Assembly (NCBI RefSeq): GCF_000203795.2
Contig: NW_006281103.1
Location: 939,658-1,003,657, forward strand
Length of the DNA: 64,000 nt
Direction of reading: 5' to 3'
DNA from: Batrachochytrium dendrobatidis JAM81
Taxonomy: Eukaryota; Chytridiomycota; Chytridiomycetes; Rhizophydiales
Each line of letters starts with the position of its first letter. Positions within the stretch are counted from its first letter, which is position 1. Positions 1 through 9,829 of the stretch are shown in pieces. Made by a program: the position numbers and the translations under genes. Below the pieces are notes generated by a model, which saw only the letters and a list, made by a program, of their open reading frames with translations, did not search any database and was not told where the DNA came from.

Positions 1-180
1 ATGGGAAGTTCATTAGTTATATTAGGAGTCTCTGTTCCAAATTCATACTTGATGCTTAATGGGGGATTCTTATCATATCCATATTTGAAATATGAATTTC
101 ATTGTCTTGGTATATCCACGACTAACTTCTTGATAAAAATGGAGTCCGACTACGACTATGAAATGACGACCTGCTGCTAA
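1..180 (+). CDS. Possible 3' end of an unknown gene entering from the left edge
   Basis: Frame 1 is open from the first base to a TAA at 178-180, about 59 codons, and ends five bases before the next gene begins. An ATG happens to sit at position 1, but the frame may simply continue beyond the window. The peptide is ordinary in composition and ends in an acidic/Tyr-rich stretch and two cysteines. I recognise no domain. The tight spacing to the following gene fits a compact viral-type element. Confidence 0.25.
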   Translation: MGSSLVILGVSVPNSYLMLNGGFLSYPYLKYEFHCLGISTTNFLIKMESDYDYEMTTCC

Positions 181-184
181 ACTA

Positions 185-1162
185 ATGAATTGGTGTAGAG
201 AATTAGATGTGATGACAGCAGAACAATTTATGCTTCAGTACAATTCCCTTTCAACCACAGCAAAAAAACAATTGTTGACCATTCCTGCTATTAACAATCA
301 TCAAACAACCTGTACTTTTCCTTGGTCTGGATTTAATCTATCCAGTTTACAAGAACGTAGTCCTCCAATTACTCAAGCTGTTCCTTTGTCATCTGGACCT
401 GACTTGCCTCATCCCGATACAAATGATTTGGATATGACCATACCAATTGAAAACAATCAACAAGAAGGTGATGAACAACAAAATGAACTTGTCCCAAATA
501 GAAGACGGAGAATGGATTCCACTGATTCCAGTGATTCATACCAAACACCAAGAACTACTAATAGGAGACAATCAACAGAAACTCGAGTGAATGAATTTGA
601 AGATGTACAGAGGCTCTTACGAACATTCGCAGAGCAGCGAAAGTACCAGCGATACAGTGATAATCGACCAGTCCCTCAACCAGTATTTGCTACAGCTCAA
701 TACAATGAATTGCTTAAAGAACAACCAACAGAAGATCAAGAGCTACTTGCTAAACTCTGTATTGATATCAAAGAGAATCTTTATCTGGCCTATGAAAATG
801 AATCGAGAGCAAATCTCCATCATTTTGTGGTAGCAGAGAAACTAGTAAAGCTAAAGGAGCGGATTGAAATTGAAATGTTTGATAGAATGCTGCTAAAAGA
901 CTTTTCCATATCTAAAAAGTAAGTGACACCACAAAATAATATTCCTCTACTAGGGAAATTACAAAAATCTATAGAATTGACTAATTCTTTTAGGATTTTT
1001 GCTCGCTATCGTCTATACTATAAGTTGGTATCAAAATGTCCCAGATTTAAGCACTGTACACTGACTTTTAATATGTTAAAAGACCGTATCCCCAAGATTC
1101 TGATAGTCAAGAGTGCGCCAATGTTCCTCCAACAGACAAATGCTCAAAATACTTTTGGCTGA
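185..1162 (+). CDS. Spliced hypothetical protein in the virus-like block
   Basis: Two exons are predicted: 185-918 and 994-1162. The first frame stops at a TAA that lies inside a perfect donor (GTAAGT at 919). A CTAAT branch site and a TTTTAG acceptor end the 75-nt intron at 993, and the joined frame stays open to TGA at 1160-1162, giving 300 residues. The first ATG in frame is used as start (no better upstream ATG). The N-terminal half is Ser/Thr/Asn-rich and acidic; residues about 150-240 are helical and charged; the C-terminal exon is basic. No family recognised. An intron inside a virus-like block suggests either host origin or long residence in the genome. Confidence 0.5.
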
Positions 1163-1202
1163 CTGAACCAACATTGTATCATAACTTGGAACAGTCAAAG
1201 GC

Positions 1203-1530
1203 ATGAATTACGACCACGGCGAGAAAGAAATCAATGTCAGTGATACAGATTCAGAAGATGAAAGTGTGTTAATGACTATTCCGGAATTTCAAAAGTCTAG
1301 CCATTGGTATAATTTCAAGCAGGCTGATTTCCACAACAAATCTGTCCCATTTGTAGATAAAATTTCCAAGAAAGTGCTCGCATATCAGTTTTAAATTGTC
1401 ACCACCAATATCATACAACTTGTATATCCGAATGGCTCACTACCAGGAACTCAACTTGTCCAACTTGTAGAGAAAGCAGTCGAGGATTTCAGCTGAAAAA
1501 CATCGCAACTACAATAATGAATAGCATTTG
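1203..1530 (+). pseudogene. Broken RING-H2 finger gene
   Basis: An ATG at 1203 opens an acidic Ser/Asp/Glu-rich frame to 1394. In another frame, from about 1343, a RING-H2 pattern is clear: C-P-I-C, then L-N-C-H-H-x-x-H-x-x-C-I-x-x-W-L, then C-P-T-C-R near 1470, followed by about 15 residues to a stop near 1530. The two parts are separated by a frameshift close to 1335-1342, and a TAA at 1358-1360 interrupts the RING frame. RING-H2 domains act as E3 ubiquitin ligases by binding E2 enzymes. With two lesions this copy is most likely dead. A short intron hiding the lesions is possible but I see no good splice sites. Confidence 0.55.
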
Positions 1531-1636
1531 AAAGTTTTTGGATATTCACAATTAGAATCTGTCTATTTCCCAACATTTTCATCAAATTTAAACAAATTCC
1601 AATTAATTATTTTCATTCATTAATGTATAACCATTT

Positions 1637-2436
1637 ATGACTGAAATTGATGTCACCTTTCGAATGAACAGTGAAAACACAACTTGTCCAATATGCTATT
1701 CAGCTATTACCACACCATTAATTCAGTGTTTCAATGCGCTACATTTTGTTTGTTTGATGTGCTTTAAGAAATGTGACAGAAAAGGTTACTGTCCCCAGTG
1801 TCAAACTAGCAGAATATTTCATAACAAGTTTTTAGAGAAAACTGTCAAAAATCAGATGAAAGACTGTTGTCATCCGGGATGTACGTTATTGTTATTTCCT
1901 TGGGATGATGAACACAAAAATGATTGTCGTTTCAAGCTATCAGTGTCGATTTTGCGATGACAAGGTATCGAAAACCTCAATCAATGAGCATTTTAAAGAA
2001 TGTCAAATAACTTGGGTTACAGAAGGTGAACCGAATAATGGTTCATCAACTATGTCAGAATACTGCCGCAATTCAAGCAAAGGCTTTCAAATACAAATGA
2101 ATGCAATCAAAAAGTCATTTATTGTTCTACGAAACGGCCAGGTGATAATATTCGAAAGGAGTGGGAGTAATTATGAAATTGAAATATTCCAATTGAATAA
2201 AGATTCCACACACAGATATTATTTACTGGATGCCAAATGAAAGTAAGTGCTTTGACAAATACACAACTATATCAATGAAACCAAATGATTCTGAAGCGTT
2301 GAAGCCTACTATACCTATTGAATCCATTGACTTGCTTATTTGTTCAAGAACTAATTCTGAAGATAGAGAGCAGGATGGAGTGGATATATTTTTCGAACTA
2401 CTGGATACAAGAGTCAGTGATGTTGAAGATGAGTAG
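1637..2436 (+). pseudogene. SIAH-like RING-finger E3 ligase gene, frameshifted
   Basis: The frame from ATG 1637 encodes a variant RING (C-P-I-C, Q-C-x-N-x-x-H-x-x-C-x-x-C, C-P-Q-C) at residues about 17-57, followed by a Cys/His segment as in the SIAH/Seven-in-absentia zinc finger. Near 1935 the frame shifts; the other frame continues with Y-Q-C-x-F-C and H-x-x-x-C, the second half of that zinc finger. A second shift near 2228 leads into the last segment, which ends at TAG 2434-2436 after an acidic tail. SIAH proteins target substrates for ubiquitination. Whether the breaks are true lesions or assembly errors cannot be settled here, but neighbouring genes are broken in the same way. Confidence 0.6.
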
Positions 2437-2462
2437 TTTACAGGAACTTCTTATCCGATGAA

Positions 2463-3066
2463 TTATAAGATAATCTCTTTTGTTTCATCAGAGTTATTGT
2501 TGTTGTTCATAATCATCCGATATAGTTTCTGTTGAAGTTTATGTTGTTTTTCCATTACTTTGGAAAGTATTTCGATGTCGCTAAATATGTTATGGACCAT
2601 TTTGTCTACAGCACTTAGAACCAAAGCCATCGTTGGATAATGAGCTTTCTTGAATGAAAGAACCAATCCAGAATGAAGAAGATAAATGGTATCTGATGTT
2701 TCGTGGTAACTGTCATCCAATAATTCTTTGATACGATGATACAGAGACTTGTATTGATTTTGAAGCAATGCACGACATTTATCTTCAAGAGATTGGATTT
2801 TTGATTTCAAGAGTTTGTTTGGATTTGATTTCACAGGATTATCAATCTTTAGCATTTCTTTGGGGATATTCTCGAGCACAATAGGTTTAATGTCATTTCC
2901 CAAGTAATGTTCTGCCACTTTGATCAGACTATTGTTTAGTTTTCGTTCAACAACCTTGTAGTTTTGACCGTTTTTTGGGTCAGTATAAACAGTGTTAATC
3001 GGTAAGTTTTTGGATATTTGGCTCTTAGAGTGGTACTTGGGATGTTCAATGTCATTTGTTTTAACC
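2463..3066 (-). CDS. Unknown helical protein frame without an ATG start
   Basis: On the minus strand a frame is open from just after an in-frame TAG near 3068 down to a stop at 2463-2465, about 200 codons. There is no ATG in the first 120 residues; a GATTAG acceptor-like sequence directly precedes the open part, so a 5' exon may be missing or lost. The N-terminal part is rich in Lys, Asn and Pro, with a segment reading like D-P-K-N-G. Residues from about 90 on are helical and charged, with a run of Asn near the C terminus (codons AAC/AAT). No family recognised. It sits convergent to the RING genes and divergent to the polymerase remnant. Confidence 0.4.
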
Positions 3067-3135
3067 TAATCCAAGAAATTAATTTTTTGAATTTAGAATA
3101 AATTGAATTTTATTTCGTAATAATAAACAATTTCA

Positions 3136-5110
3136 TTGAAAATATCGAGTGTTATGGATGAAAATGGTTCTGCTTTAAATGAAAACCCTGTTGGATTGTA
3201 CAATGTGAAATATGAATTAAATGAATTAAATTATTTTGTTGATTTCCTGCTACCATTAGGAAGAAAACAAGACAAATATAAAGAAAATGATTGCGATAAT
3301 GACGAATATACAGTTTAAAGTCATCAAAAGGGTAAAACTTTGTTTTAGAAAGAAAATTCAAGGATTTATAAGTGGGATATCTGGAACCAAAGTGTACAAC
3401 ACTTTCATCCAACTTTAAGAGGATAAAAAGAAACAAGCAGCAAAGATTAAACGCAAATACAGTGCTTATGTCGATAAACATCCATTCCAGCCAAAATCAA
3501 AAACTGTTCAATGGAATAGAGAAATGTATACGGGATTAGAAGAATTAAAACAAATAATATTAAACAATCACGTAAACCAAAAACTAGGATATTGGTTGGA
3601 TATTCAGTTTGGGTATATGCTAAGAAATGTAGAGAATAATGAAATAACTGATTTCTATCCATCAGAGAATACATCGTTTTTCAATGATGAAATTCCAATG
3701 ATAAATAATGGTATTAATGCTATTTTGGACCAAATGGAGCAAGATACTATTATTGAACGGTTGAAAAGACTAAATTCAAAATATTCTATTGAGAATTTAC
3801 GAATATGTGATTCTAACGACATCCATCCCCGACATCCCAATTGGAGCTTCAATTTCATTTCCAGTGTTTATCAAGAACAGTAAAAGTATCATTTCATTTG
3901 AGAATGTGCCAAATAATCTTTGTTTCTGGTATTGTTTAGCTCATCACAGACATCCAAAACAGATTGGACAGATTTTCAAGTATTGCTAAAGAACTCTTTG
4001 AAGAATACTACAAAAAGAGTTTCAATAATTATCAAGGCGTGGACGAAGCAGAGCTTGAGTCTATCGAGAATTATTTTTCCATCAAAATCAATATCTACAG
4101 TACCACAGAAAAGAAAGCTATCTTGCTACGACATTCGAATAAGCAATTGAGTGATATTCTCAATTTAAATTTGTATACTGATAAGCAAATCAATCACTTT
4201 TTCTACATCAAAACCATCAATATATTATCCAAAACATTCCAGTGTCCTGAATGTAGTACTTTTCTCAGTGAAGCTAAAAGATGAGTAGGCATTCTTTAAT
4301 CTGTAATAAAAGTAATCCAAAGATAGTCTTTGAGGAAGGGGATTATAAGTCTACACCATCTGTTTTTGAAAAGCTGAAAGTAAACGGTATACTTGTTTCA
4401 AAAGAGTTGCGATTTCATCCTTACTTTATTTTCTATGATGTTGAGACCTGGTTAAGGCCAAATGAATCAAAATCTGATACAAAACTACAGTATCTTGGAA
4501 CACACGAATTGCTGAGTATTAGTCTTATGGGCAGTGAGGAAGAGAAACCTGAATTTATTCCAGTAGAAGGAACAACTACAGAGGCATTGAATATTATGAT
4601 TATTAAGATGAATGAAATAAGAAAGAAATATCTTCACATGTTGTATCCAAACTATTGTGTATTTTTCAAACAGATTGCCAAAATTGATGATGAAAAGATA
4701 AAATGTTGAGGAAAGATTTGTTGAATTGGTTGGATGATATGCCTGTCTACAGATTTAACTCTAGCTCATATGGTTTGAATGTCATCAAGAAATATCTACC
4801 ACAAGTTTTAGCAAAACATTCAAAGAAGCAAGGCGATATTTCCAAGAGCGAGAAACTATGGATTCGTTCAATTGATGATGAGTTGGGGAGGAGTCTTGAA
4901 CAAAACAAAAATATTGGAAGATACAATGTCGATGGTTATGACCAAGAAAGCAATACTGTTTATGAATTCAACGGATGTTTATTTCACGGATGTCTGAAAT
5001 GTTATAGCTTAAATAACATCAATCCGTTGACTGGTAATAAGATGGATGTGTTGTATGAGAAAACAATGCGAAAGGAATCAGATCTAAAGTATAAATATGG
5101 CAGTAAGTAA
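3136..5110 (+). pseudogene. Protein-primed type B DNA polymerase, N-terminal half, degraded
   Basis: Consecutive plus-strand frames (3136-3318, 3319-3414, 3524-3883, about 3840-3989, 3964-4284, 4281-4709, 4703-5110) read as one protein broken by at least five shifts or stops. Recognisable parts are: a Cys-protease-like D/N-N-L-C-F segment near 3915; a C-P-E-C...H...C zinc-binding pair near 4240-4310; the 3'-5' exonuclease Exo I motif F-Y-D-V-E-T-W near 4430; an Exo II-like F-N-S-S-S-Y-G-L-N near 4755, where the usual Asp is Gly; and the V-D-G-Y...Y-E-F-N-G-C-x-F-H-G-C segment near 4930-4995 typical of polymerases from Polintons and related elements. The palm motifs A, B and C are absent. It copied the element's DNA when intact. 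Confidence 0.75.
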
Positions 5111-5129
5111 AAGAAATTGAAACTATTTA

Positions 5130-6039
5130 TTAAACAAACTGGAAGCTATCGATGGGGATAATATGAGCTCTGGCAGCATATCTCGACGAGATTTTGTCAT
5201 ATATCTGAGCACCAGTATCCTTCTCTAGACTGATAGGAACATTCTCGCACCCAACATTGATTCCAACCAAACAGCCAGATGATTGATTAAAGCAACCGCC
5301 ACCAGAATCACCAGGATTCACTCCCACCGACCCAAGAGTGTGGCCAAACATATTCGGACGCTGTGAGTGAATCACTCCGGTTGAAATGGCAAATGGAGAA
5401 TCTTCTTGATGAGGAGCAGAAAGGCCTAGCTGAACATACCGACGTCCATAAACAACAGGTTCCTAAATTGGCCCCTCCTCGCACAAATCAACGTCTGCTT
5501 CCAATAGAACCCAGTCACTTTCGATATTGACTTTACGGACCTTTAAATCGTATTGAGAATCTTTTTCAATAGAGAAAGTTTTGATAATGTTTCCAACCTC
5601 CAAAGTGCGATGTTCATTGTGAGCAAAAGTAATGGCTGTTCTCTTTTTGATGATTGTAACACATCCCCATCTTTCAGTTCTGAAGAGATACTTTTTTGTC
5701 TTTTCAATAGTACTGTCAATTTCTTGCTGCTTGAGTGAACCATCAGAAACAGGTGAGATTTCTCGAGTTTCCTCGTCACTAGAGGAGTAAGAGCGGATGA
5801 GAATATTCTTCTCTTCCAGCAGCTTCTCCTTCTCTCTCTGGAGACCAGTGAGGTTGGCTGACGCACCGTCGTAAAGGCTTTTTAAGCCGGCAAGAATAGA
5901 GTCTGCTTTTTCCTCCAGAATAGCATTCTCCAACCTTTCCTCTGCTCTGTTTACTTTCTTCTTTTGCTCCCAGAAGTTCCTCCTGTAGAGCAGCAAGAGC
6001 AGCTTTCACTTCCTTGAGCTGTTTTCTTCTTGACGCCAT
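5130..6039 (-). pseudogene. Coiled-coil plus trypsin-like serine protease, broken
   Basis: The gene reads from ATG 6039 leftwards. The first 30 residues are a Lys/Glu/Leu coiled coil; a frameshift in a purine-rich run around 5955-5965 is needed to stay in the coiled coil, which continues for about 60 residues. A trypsin-fold follows: I-T-F-A-H (catalytic His) near 5620, a S-D-W-V-L-L-E-A-D-V strand with the candidate Asp near 5500, a TAG stop at 5464-5466 in the same frame, then the frame continues to the nucleophile motif G-D-S-G-G-G near 5305 and ends at 5130. With one shift and one internal stop it is probably a pseudogene. The right-hand neighbour is the host CBM19-like gene, so it may belong to the decayed element or be a separate gene family copy. 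Confidence 0.7.
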
Positions 6040-6587
6040 TTCATTTTAAAAAGGTAAAAAAACATTCAACACCACAAAAGTTTATCACAATATAATCTAC
6101 CTTCCATATATACTTATTATCGTAATTAAATTCTGATTTAATTGAATTTGAATTGTTTGAATATAGAGCAAATTCCATTGGATTGAACAAGAATATCAGA
6201 TATTTGTATGAATTTAGCACTGACAATAAACCACCATTTTGGCCATTGAATCCCTAATAATTTTACCAAAGTTGATGCCACAGACATTTATCATTTTAAC
6301 AACTCTCATTAGGTTTTACTATGAGATATTGGCTAAAATACCTGGTATCATTCGGTGCCTTATCTATACTACTTACATGGCTATAGATTTCTCAATCAAC
6401 TTCCCGTACAACGAATCTAAAAATCAACTAGATATGACTGTATTTGAAATGAAGTTTATTTATCATGTGATAAGCATAACCTACTTCAATCGTGTGTAGT
6501 TTGAAGACTGAGTTGAAATGTATAAAATGTAAGAATACGCATAAATAAAAGTTATGATGGATAATGACGCTCAATAAAAGTGTCCAT
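6040..6587. other. Intergenic, no feature seen
   Basis: About 550 bases, AT-rich. Short open frames on both strands have no recognisable content. The 5' side is the upstream region of the broken protease and the 3' side the downstream region of the CBM19-like gene. I see no repeat copy here. Confidence 0.4.
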
Positions 6588-6944
6588 CTATCCACAGTAA
6601 ACGAAGTTTGTGTTGGTTGGGTATGTAAAACACTTGGTTCCCTCGCCACAGGCCAAAGTAACCCATGCAACTGTATCTGGAGTAGCCTGTATTTGGATCA
6701 AAACTCGAATATTTAGTAGGTGAAATAGTGCAAGATTATTGTTACAAAATAAGCCAGTGCTTGCACAATTTACCTGGACACATGTTTCAAAGAGTGCTTT
6801 TGTGTCAGATTGGGAGTCGGCTACACACCGTTGAGAGCCAACCATGCAAAGAAGGCTTTTATTCGACTTATTAGGTGATGGAACAGCCTTTACAGTAGCA
6901 ACGCCCAACATGATCACCAAGTACACGGCAAAAAAGTCGACCAT
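6588..6944 (-). CDS. Small secreted chitin-binding (CBM19-like) protein
   Basis: Exons 6774-6944 and 6588-6686 are joined across an 87-nt intron (donor GTAAAT, CTACTAAAT branch region, acceptor ATACAG). The intron length is a multiple of three, so the unspliced frame is also open, but the splice sites are good. The product has 89 residues. Residues 1-20 form a hydrophobic signal peptide ending in V-K-A. The mature part has six cysteines spaced as in carbohydrate-binding module 19, including W-V-T-L-A-C-G-x-G-T-K-C and a final V-Y-C-G. CBM19 binds chitin. A small secreted chitin binder could shield or organise the cell wall. The family call rests on cysteine spacing only. Confidence 0.6.
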   Translation of the reverse strand: MVDFFAVYLVIMLGVATVKAVPSPNKSNKSLLCMVGSQRCVADSQSDTKALFETCVQVNCASTGLFCNNNLALFHLLNIRVLIQIQATPDTVAWVTLACGEGTKCFTYPTNTNFVYCG

Positions 6945-7175
6945 TGTAGACGTATAATGGGAAATGTTAAAAGATAAGGTAGATGACTAGAGTTGGAGAT
7001 AAAAACAGGTCGGTTTTGAATTCTGGTATAGTTATTTGGACTCGTTTTATCACTGATCTTAATCAGTTTTATGCTTGTATGTTATATCTCGTTTCTACTT
7101 TTTCGGTGAAAATATATCCGAAATTCAAAGCATTTTAAAATAACGCATTGATTACGTGCCAATTAGATGGCACAG

Positions 7176-7421
7176 TTATTTATCATAGATAATATTGGTC
7201 AAAATTGAGGGAATGAGAATATCTAAATGCAGATTCTCAATCTCAAACGCCACTAGCTTCCAATGTCTGACTTGTTTAATGAATATCGGCAGAGTTTGCC
7301 TTTTAAAGCCATCAGACTTGCTACCAATTCTTTCATAATAGTCTTGGCGGGAATTGAAAGCATCTAATAGGTTGAGCAAATCAAAATTCATTGCCAATGC
7401 AATGGGACGCATGGCTAGCAT
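7176..7421 (-). CDS. Short unknown ORF, perhaps a gene fragment
   Basis: An ATG at 7421 opens 81 codons to 7176. The peptide is hydrophobic/charged with a segment resembling the start of fungal F-box/LRR-type proteins (W-K-L-x-x-F-E-I-E-N-L-H-L-D-I-L), but this is too short to call. The dispersed repeat begins 55 bases upstream of the ATG, so the frame may be a gene end cut off by the repeat. Low confidence. Confidence 0.25.
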   Translation of the reverse strand: MLAMRPIALAMNFDLLNLLDAFNSRQDYYERIGSKSDGFKRQTLPIFIKQVRHWKLVAFEIENLHLDILIPSILTNIIYDK

Positions 7422-7475
7422 AGAAAAAGCAAACTAGCACACACCAAATCATTTTCCGACGTTAAAAGTGATGCA

Positions 7476-7926
7476 TCACAGCTAGTCACAAAGAAATGTG
7501 AATGGATAGATAATCAATATATTTCATCATTCGATTCATCATGTTTTAAAAACATTCTGATGACATCAATGAGACTGTTGTTGCAGCATTTCAAACCCAA
7601 GACTCTGGTTGCAAAACTGCACAATTTCTTCAGATTAATGAAACTATATAATTGGAGTGTTGAAGGTCGTGTCAAAGCAAGCCCAAATGAGGGATATTGT
7701 TTATATTGAATCAAAAAGATCAGAAAAGTAGCTGTGCCAATAAACCAGGTTGTTGACGCAGTATAAGAGATACGAGCAATAGATGATCATGTCATCGAAA
7801 TCAGCAGATGAGCAATCTACCAATATTTGCAAAACAACATCATCAAGAATGATGATTGCTGGCGATTTCTGTTTTTTATTTTATGGCATGCCTTTTATCA
7901 TCAGCCGTAGGCAAGATGTGTGGGTT
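7476..7926 (+). repeat. Dispersed repeat, half A, copy 1
   Basis: About 435 bases are almost identical to 11322-11754, differing by a few substitutions and a 3-nt deletion. Conserved landmarks in other copies are CAATCTACCAATATTTGC and the 3' part ATTTTATGGCATGCC...ATCATCAGCCGTAGG. No coding potential shared among copies. The 3' end lies about 250 bases from the stop of the minus-strand gene at 8172. Confidence 0.85.
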
Positions 7927-8171
7927 TAAGTAACAGTAAATCCATGGTTTCTAAGATTTGAATAGCAGATTTGGTTGATACGTGTAGATTTGATGGGGTA
8001 AAAACGGATTCACAGACTGCCAAAGGGTGTTTTCTAATATAGTGAATCAACGCTAAATATGACAATAGCATAGATAATGTCGAGTATCAAAACGCTACAA
8101 TCAAAGAACAAGAACCGTCTAATTATAACGGGAGTCGAGCACGATCTAGTGAAAAACTGTAAAATGGGGTT

Positions 8172-9248
8172 TCATGTAGCAGTTGCAACTTTGCGATCCA
8201 ACAGCTTTTTGATACTGGTTAGTCTTTCAACAAACCTCGACTTTTGTCGATCGTCAAATTCATGCTGTGGCTCGGTAATCATAGCATTTCTTACTGCCTC
8301 TTGAAGATTGGCAACTATAGATTTGATCTGCTCGACATCTGCAGTGATTTCCATTAAAATCTTGATATTGTGATTCGGTTTTTGAATGTAGCCAAGCAAG
8401 CGTTCTTCCAAAGTCTCATGCACGTTGTCATACTTGCCAAAAAACTCGACCAGATTACTCTTCAAAGCAGTCATCTCTCCATCCAAAATAGATGTATCAT
8501 TTCCAACTCTTTGAACGATACTCTCAACTTTTACTTTCAATCGAATGAAAATCATCCACCAGCTTACAAATGCCGTTTCGATATCATCACAAATAGTGAT
8601 GCCTTGAAAATCTAGCGACTCTAATGGGACAGCACGAATGGCTTTGCAGGCTGCAAGTATCCAGTTGGACATGTCATGCGCATACTTCCATAAGGTGGAA
8701 AGTAGTAGTGACAACTCCTTGTGTCCGGCTTCATGTAAAGCCTTTTTGGCTACTGACTTGATATGTCGAGATATTTTTGCATGTTTAAAACCAAGTCTTT
8801 TTATCCAAGAAAAAAGATGGGTTGACCTATTGGATGTGCGCTGACTGTTACTGTTTGGCAATGGCGGTGGAGATGGAATGTTTTTCATAATGACCTGTAA
8901 AGCGGCTTCGGGTGCTAGTGAAGGATCGTTCAACAGGATCTGTCGGTATTGGAGCAACTGTGAATCTGGTTCAATGCCTGGCATATCTACTAGCGAGGCA
9001 TTTGATTGAGTGCACAACATATCATTTAGTCTGGATCGATGCTGGCTAGATCCCTGGTCAAGCGTGCTGACTGACCAAGAAGAAGGTAGAATCCCAAAGA
9101 GAGTTGTATGTGTATCTTGTATGTGGTATTGGGCAGGACTGATATCTGTCATACATGGTCCATAAGAACTTGATAGAACTGCTGAATTAGACTGCATATT
9201 GATATTGGATACGACTGTGGCGAGTACAGGTTGTGAGAGGTATTTCAT
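8172..9248 (-). CDS. Hypothetical protein, 358 residues
   Basis: The frame is open from ATG 9248 to a stop at 8172. Residues 1-110 are Ser-rich and low in structure, residues about 125-135 are a poly-Pro run (P-S-P-P-P-L-P), and residues 140-358 are strongly helical with heptad-like Leu/Ile spacing, suggesting a helical bundle or coiled coil. No family recognised. An alternative 5' exon, 9343-9405, would add 21 hydrophobic residues through an 85-nt intron (weak donor GTAGTT, acceptor TTTACAG) and three more codons, giving a signal-anchor start and 382 residues. That exon lies within a copy of repeat half B, so it may be chance. Confidence 0.55.
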   Translation of the reverse strand: MKYLSQPVLATVVSNINMQSNSAVLSSSYGPCMTDISPAQYHIQDTHTTLFGILPSSWSVSTLDQGSSQHRSRLNDMLCTQSNASLVDMPGIEPDSQLLQYRQILLNDPSLAPEAALQVIMKNIPSPPPLPNSNSQRTSNRSTHLFSWIKRLGFKHAKISRHIKSVAKKALHEAGHKELSLLLSTLWKYAHDMSNWILAACKAIRAVPLESLDFQGITICDDIETAFVSWWMIFIRLKVKVESIVQRVGNDTSILDGEMTALKSNLVEFFGKYDNVHETLEERLLGYIQKPNHNIKILMEITADVEQIKSIVANLQEAVRNAMITEPQHEFDDRQKSRFVERLTSIKKLLDRKVATAT

Positions 9249-9334
9249 GACAATGAGCTGTAAAGTTCAACAAGGTTCTAGTAAGTCTATATAAGCATTT
9301 CAAGGTATAGAATGCACATGATGGATAGCTGCAC

Positions 9335-9420
9335 AAAACTACCGCCGTATTCATAGAAATGAAACACAATATGGATGCTGAATGGATAAAAGCAGCCAGC
9401 CTCATGAAATGTTTGGTTTC
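9335..9420 (+). repeat. Dispersed repeat, half B, short diverged copy
   Basis: The stretch with GCCGTATTCATAGAAATGAAACACAATATG followed by a segment like CAGCCTCATGAAATG matches the start of half B at 19501-19560 and 48092-48165. It covers the possible signal-peptide exon of the gene at 8172. Confidence 0.5.
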
Positions 9421-9829
9421 AATCTCGGGGCAGTATTGTGTCTTTTAAACTCCTTGACAAAGTTCCGCTGGCTTCTTAGTCATTTTCGTATAGAAAACTG
9501 GCCAAATGTTCAAAGCAGTATTCACATCTTTGTTCCAATAAACCATACACTTGCTCAACCTGAAACTCTCCTTCAAATCAACATAGCATTGGGTGATTGA
9601 CATGGAAACACTCGAGTTCCTGAAAGTGCAGTTTTTTGAACTAGAACGCGAACGTATCTGGGATTTTAAGATACAATAGGAGTTGTATTGGCGATAGTTG
9701 AGTCAATATCTGGATTGCAACAAGTCTAGTATTAAACTTGGTGATTGTACAATGCATGGTTATGCCAAATGAGAAAGGGCTCGTTCAGCCCGTGGCTTGA
9801 TTGTGTGGCATAGTAAGATGGACATTGTC

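Larger units (their letters stand above)
1..5110. mobile_element. Decayed Polinton/virus-like element fragment (left edge cut)
   Basis: This stretch has a gene content unlike the rest of the window: a protein-primed type B DNA polymerase N-terminal half, two RING-finger genes, and two unknown frames packed with almost no spacing. Nearly every gene is broken by frameshifts or in-frame stops, which points to an old insertion no longer under selection. The polymerase type is known from Polintons/Mavericks, polinton-like viruses and linear plasmids. No integrase, capsid or terminal inverted repeat is visible, so the class is an inference. The left end lies outside the window and the right end is taken where the polymerase frame stops at about 5110. 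Confidence 0.5.

Noticed and set aside
3152..3674. Minus-strand frames opposite the polymerase remnant
   Set aside because: Hydrophobic shadows of AT-rich coding sequence; the plus-strand motifs are specific.
5463..5466. Possibility that the TAG in the trypsin-like gene is read through
   Set aside because: A frameshift elsewhere in the same gene makes simple readthrough insufficient; decay is more likely.
9382..9600. 72-codon plus-strand frame
   Set aside because: Lies mostly in a repeat copy and lacks any recognisable content.
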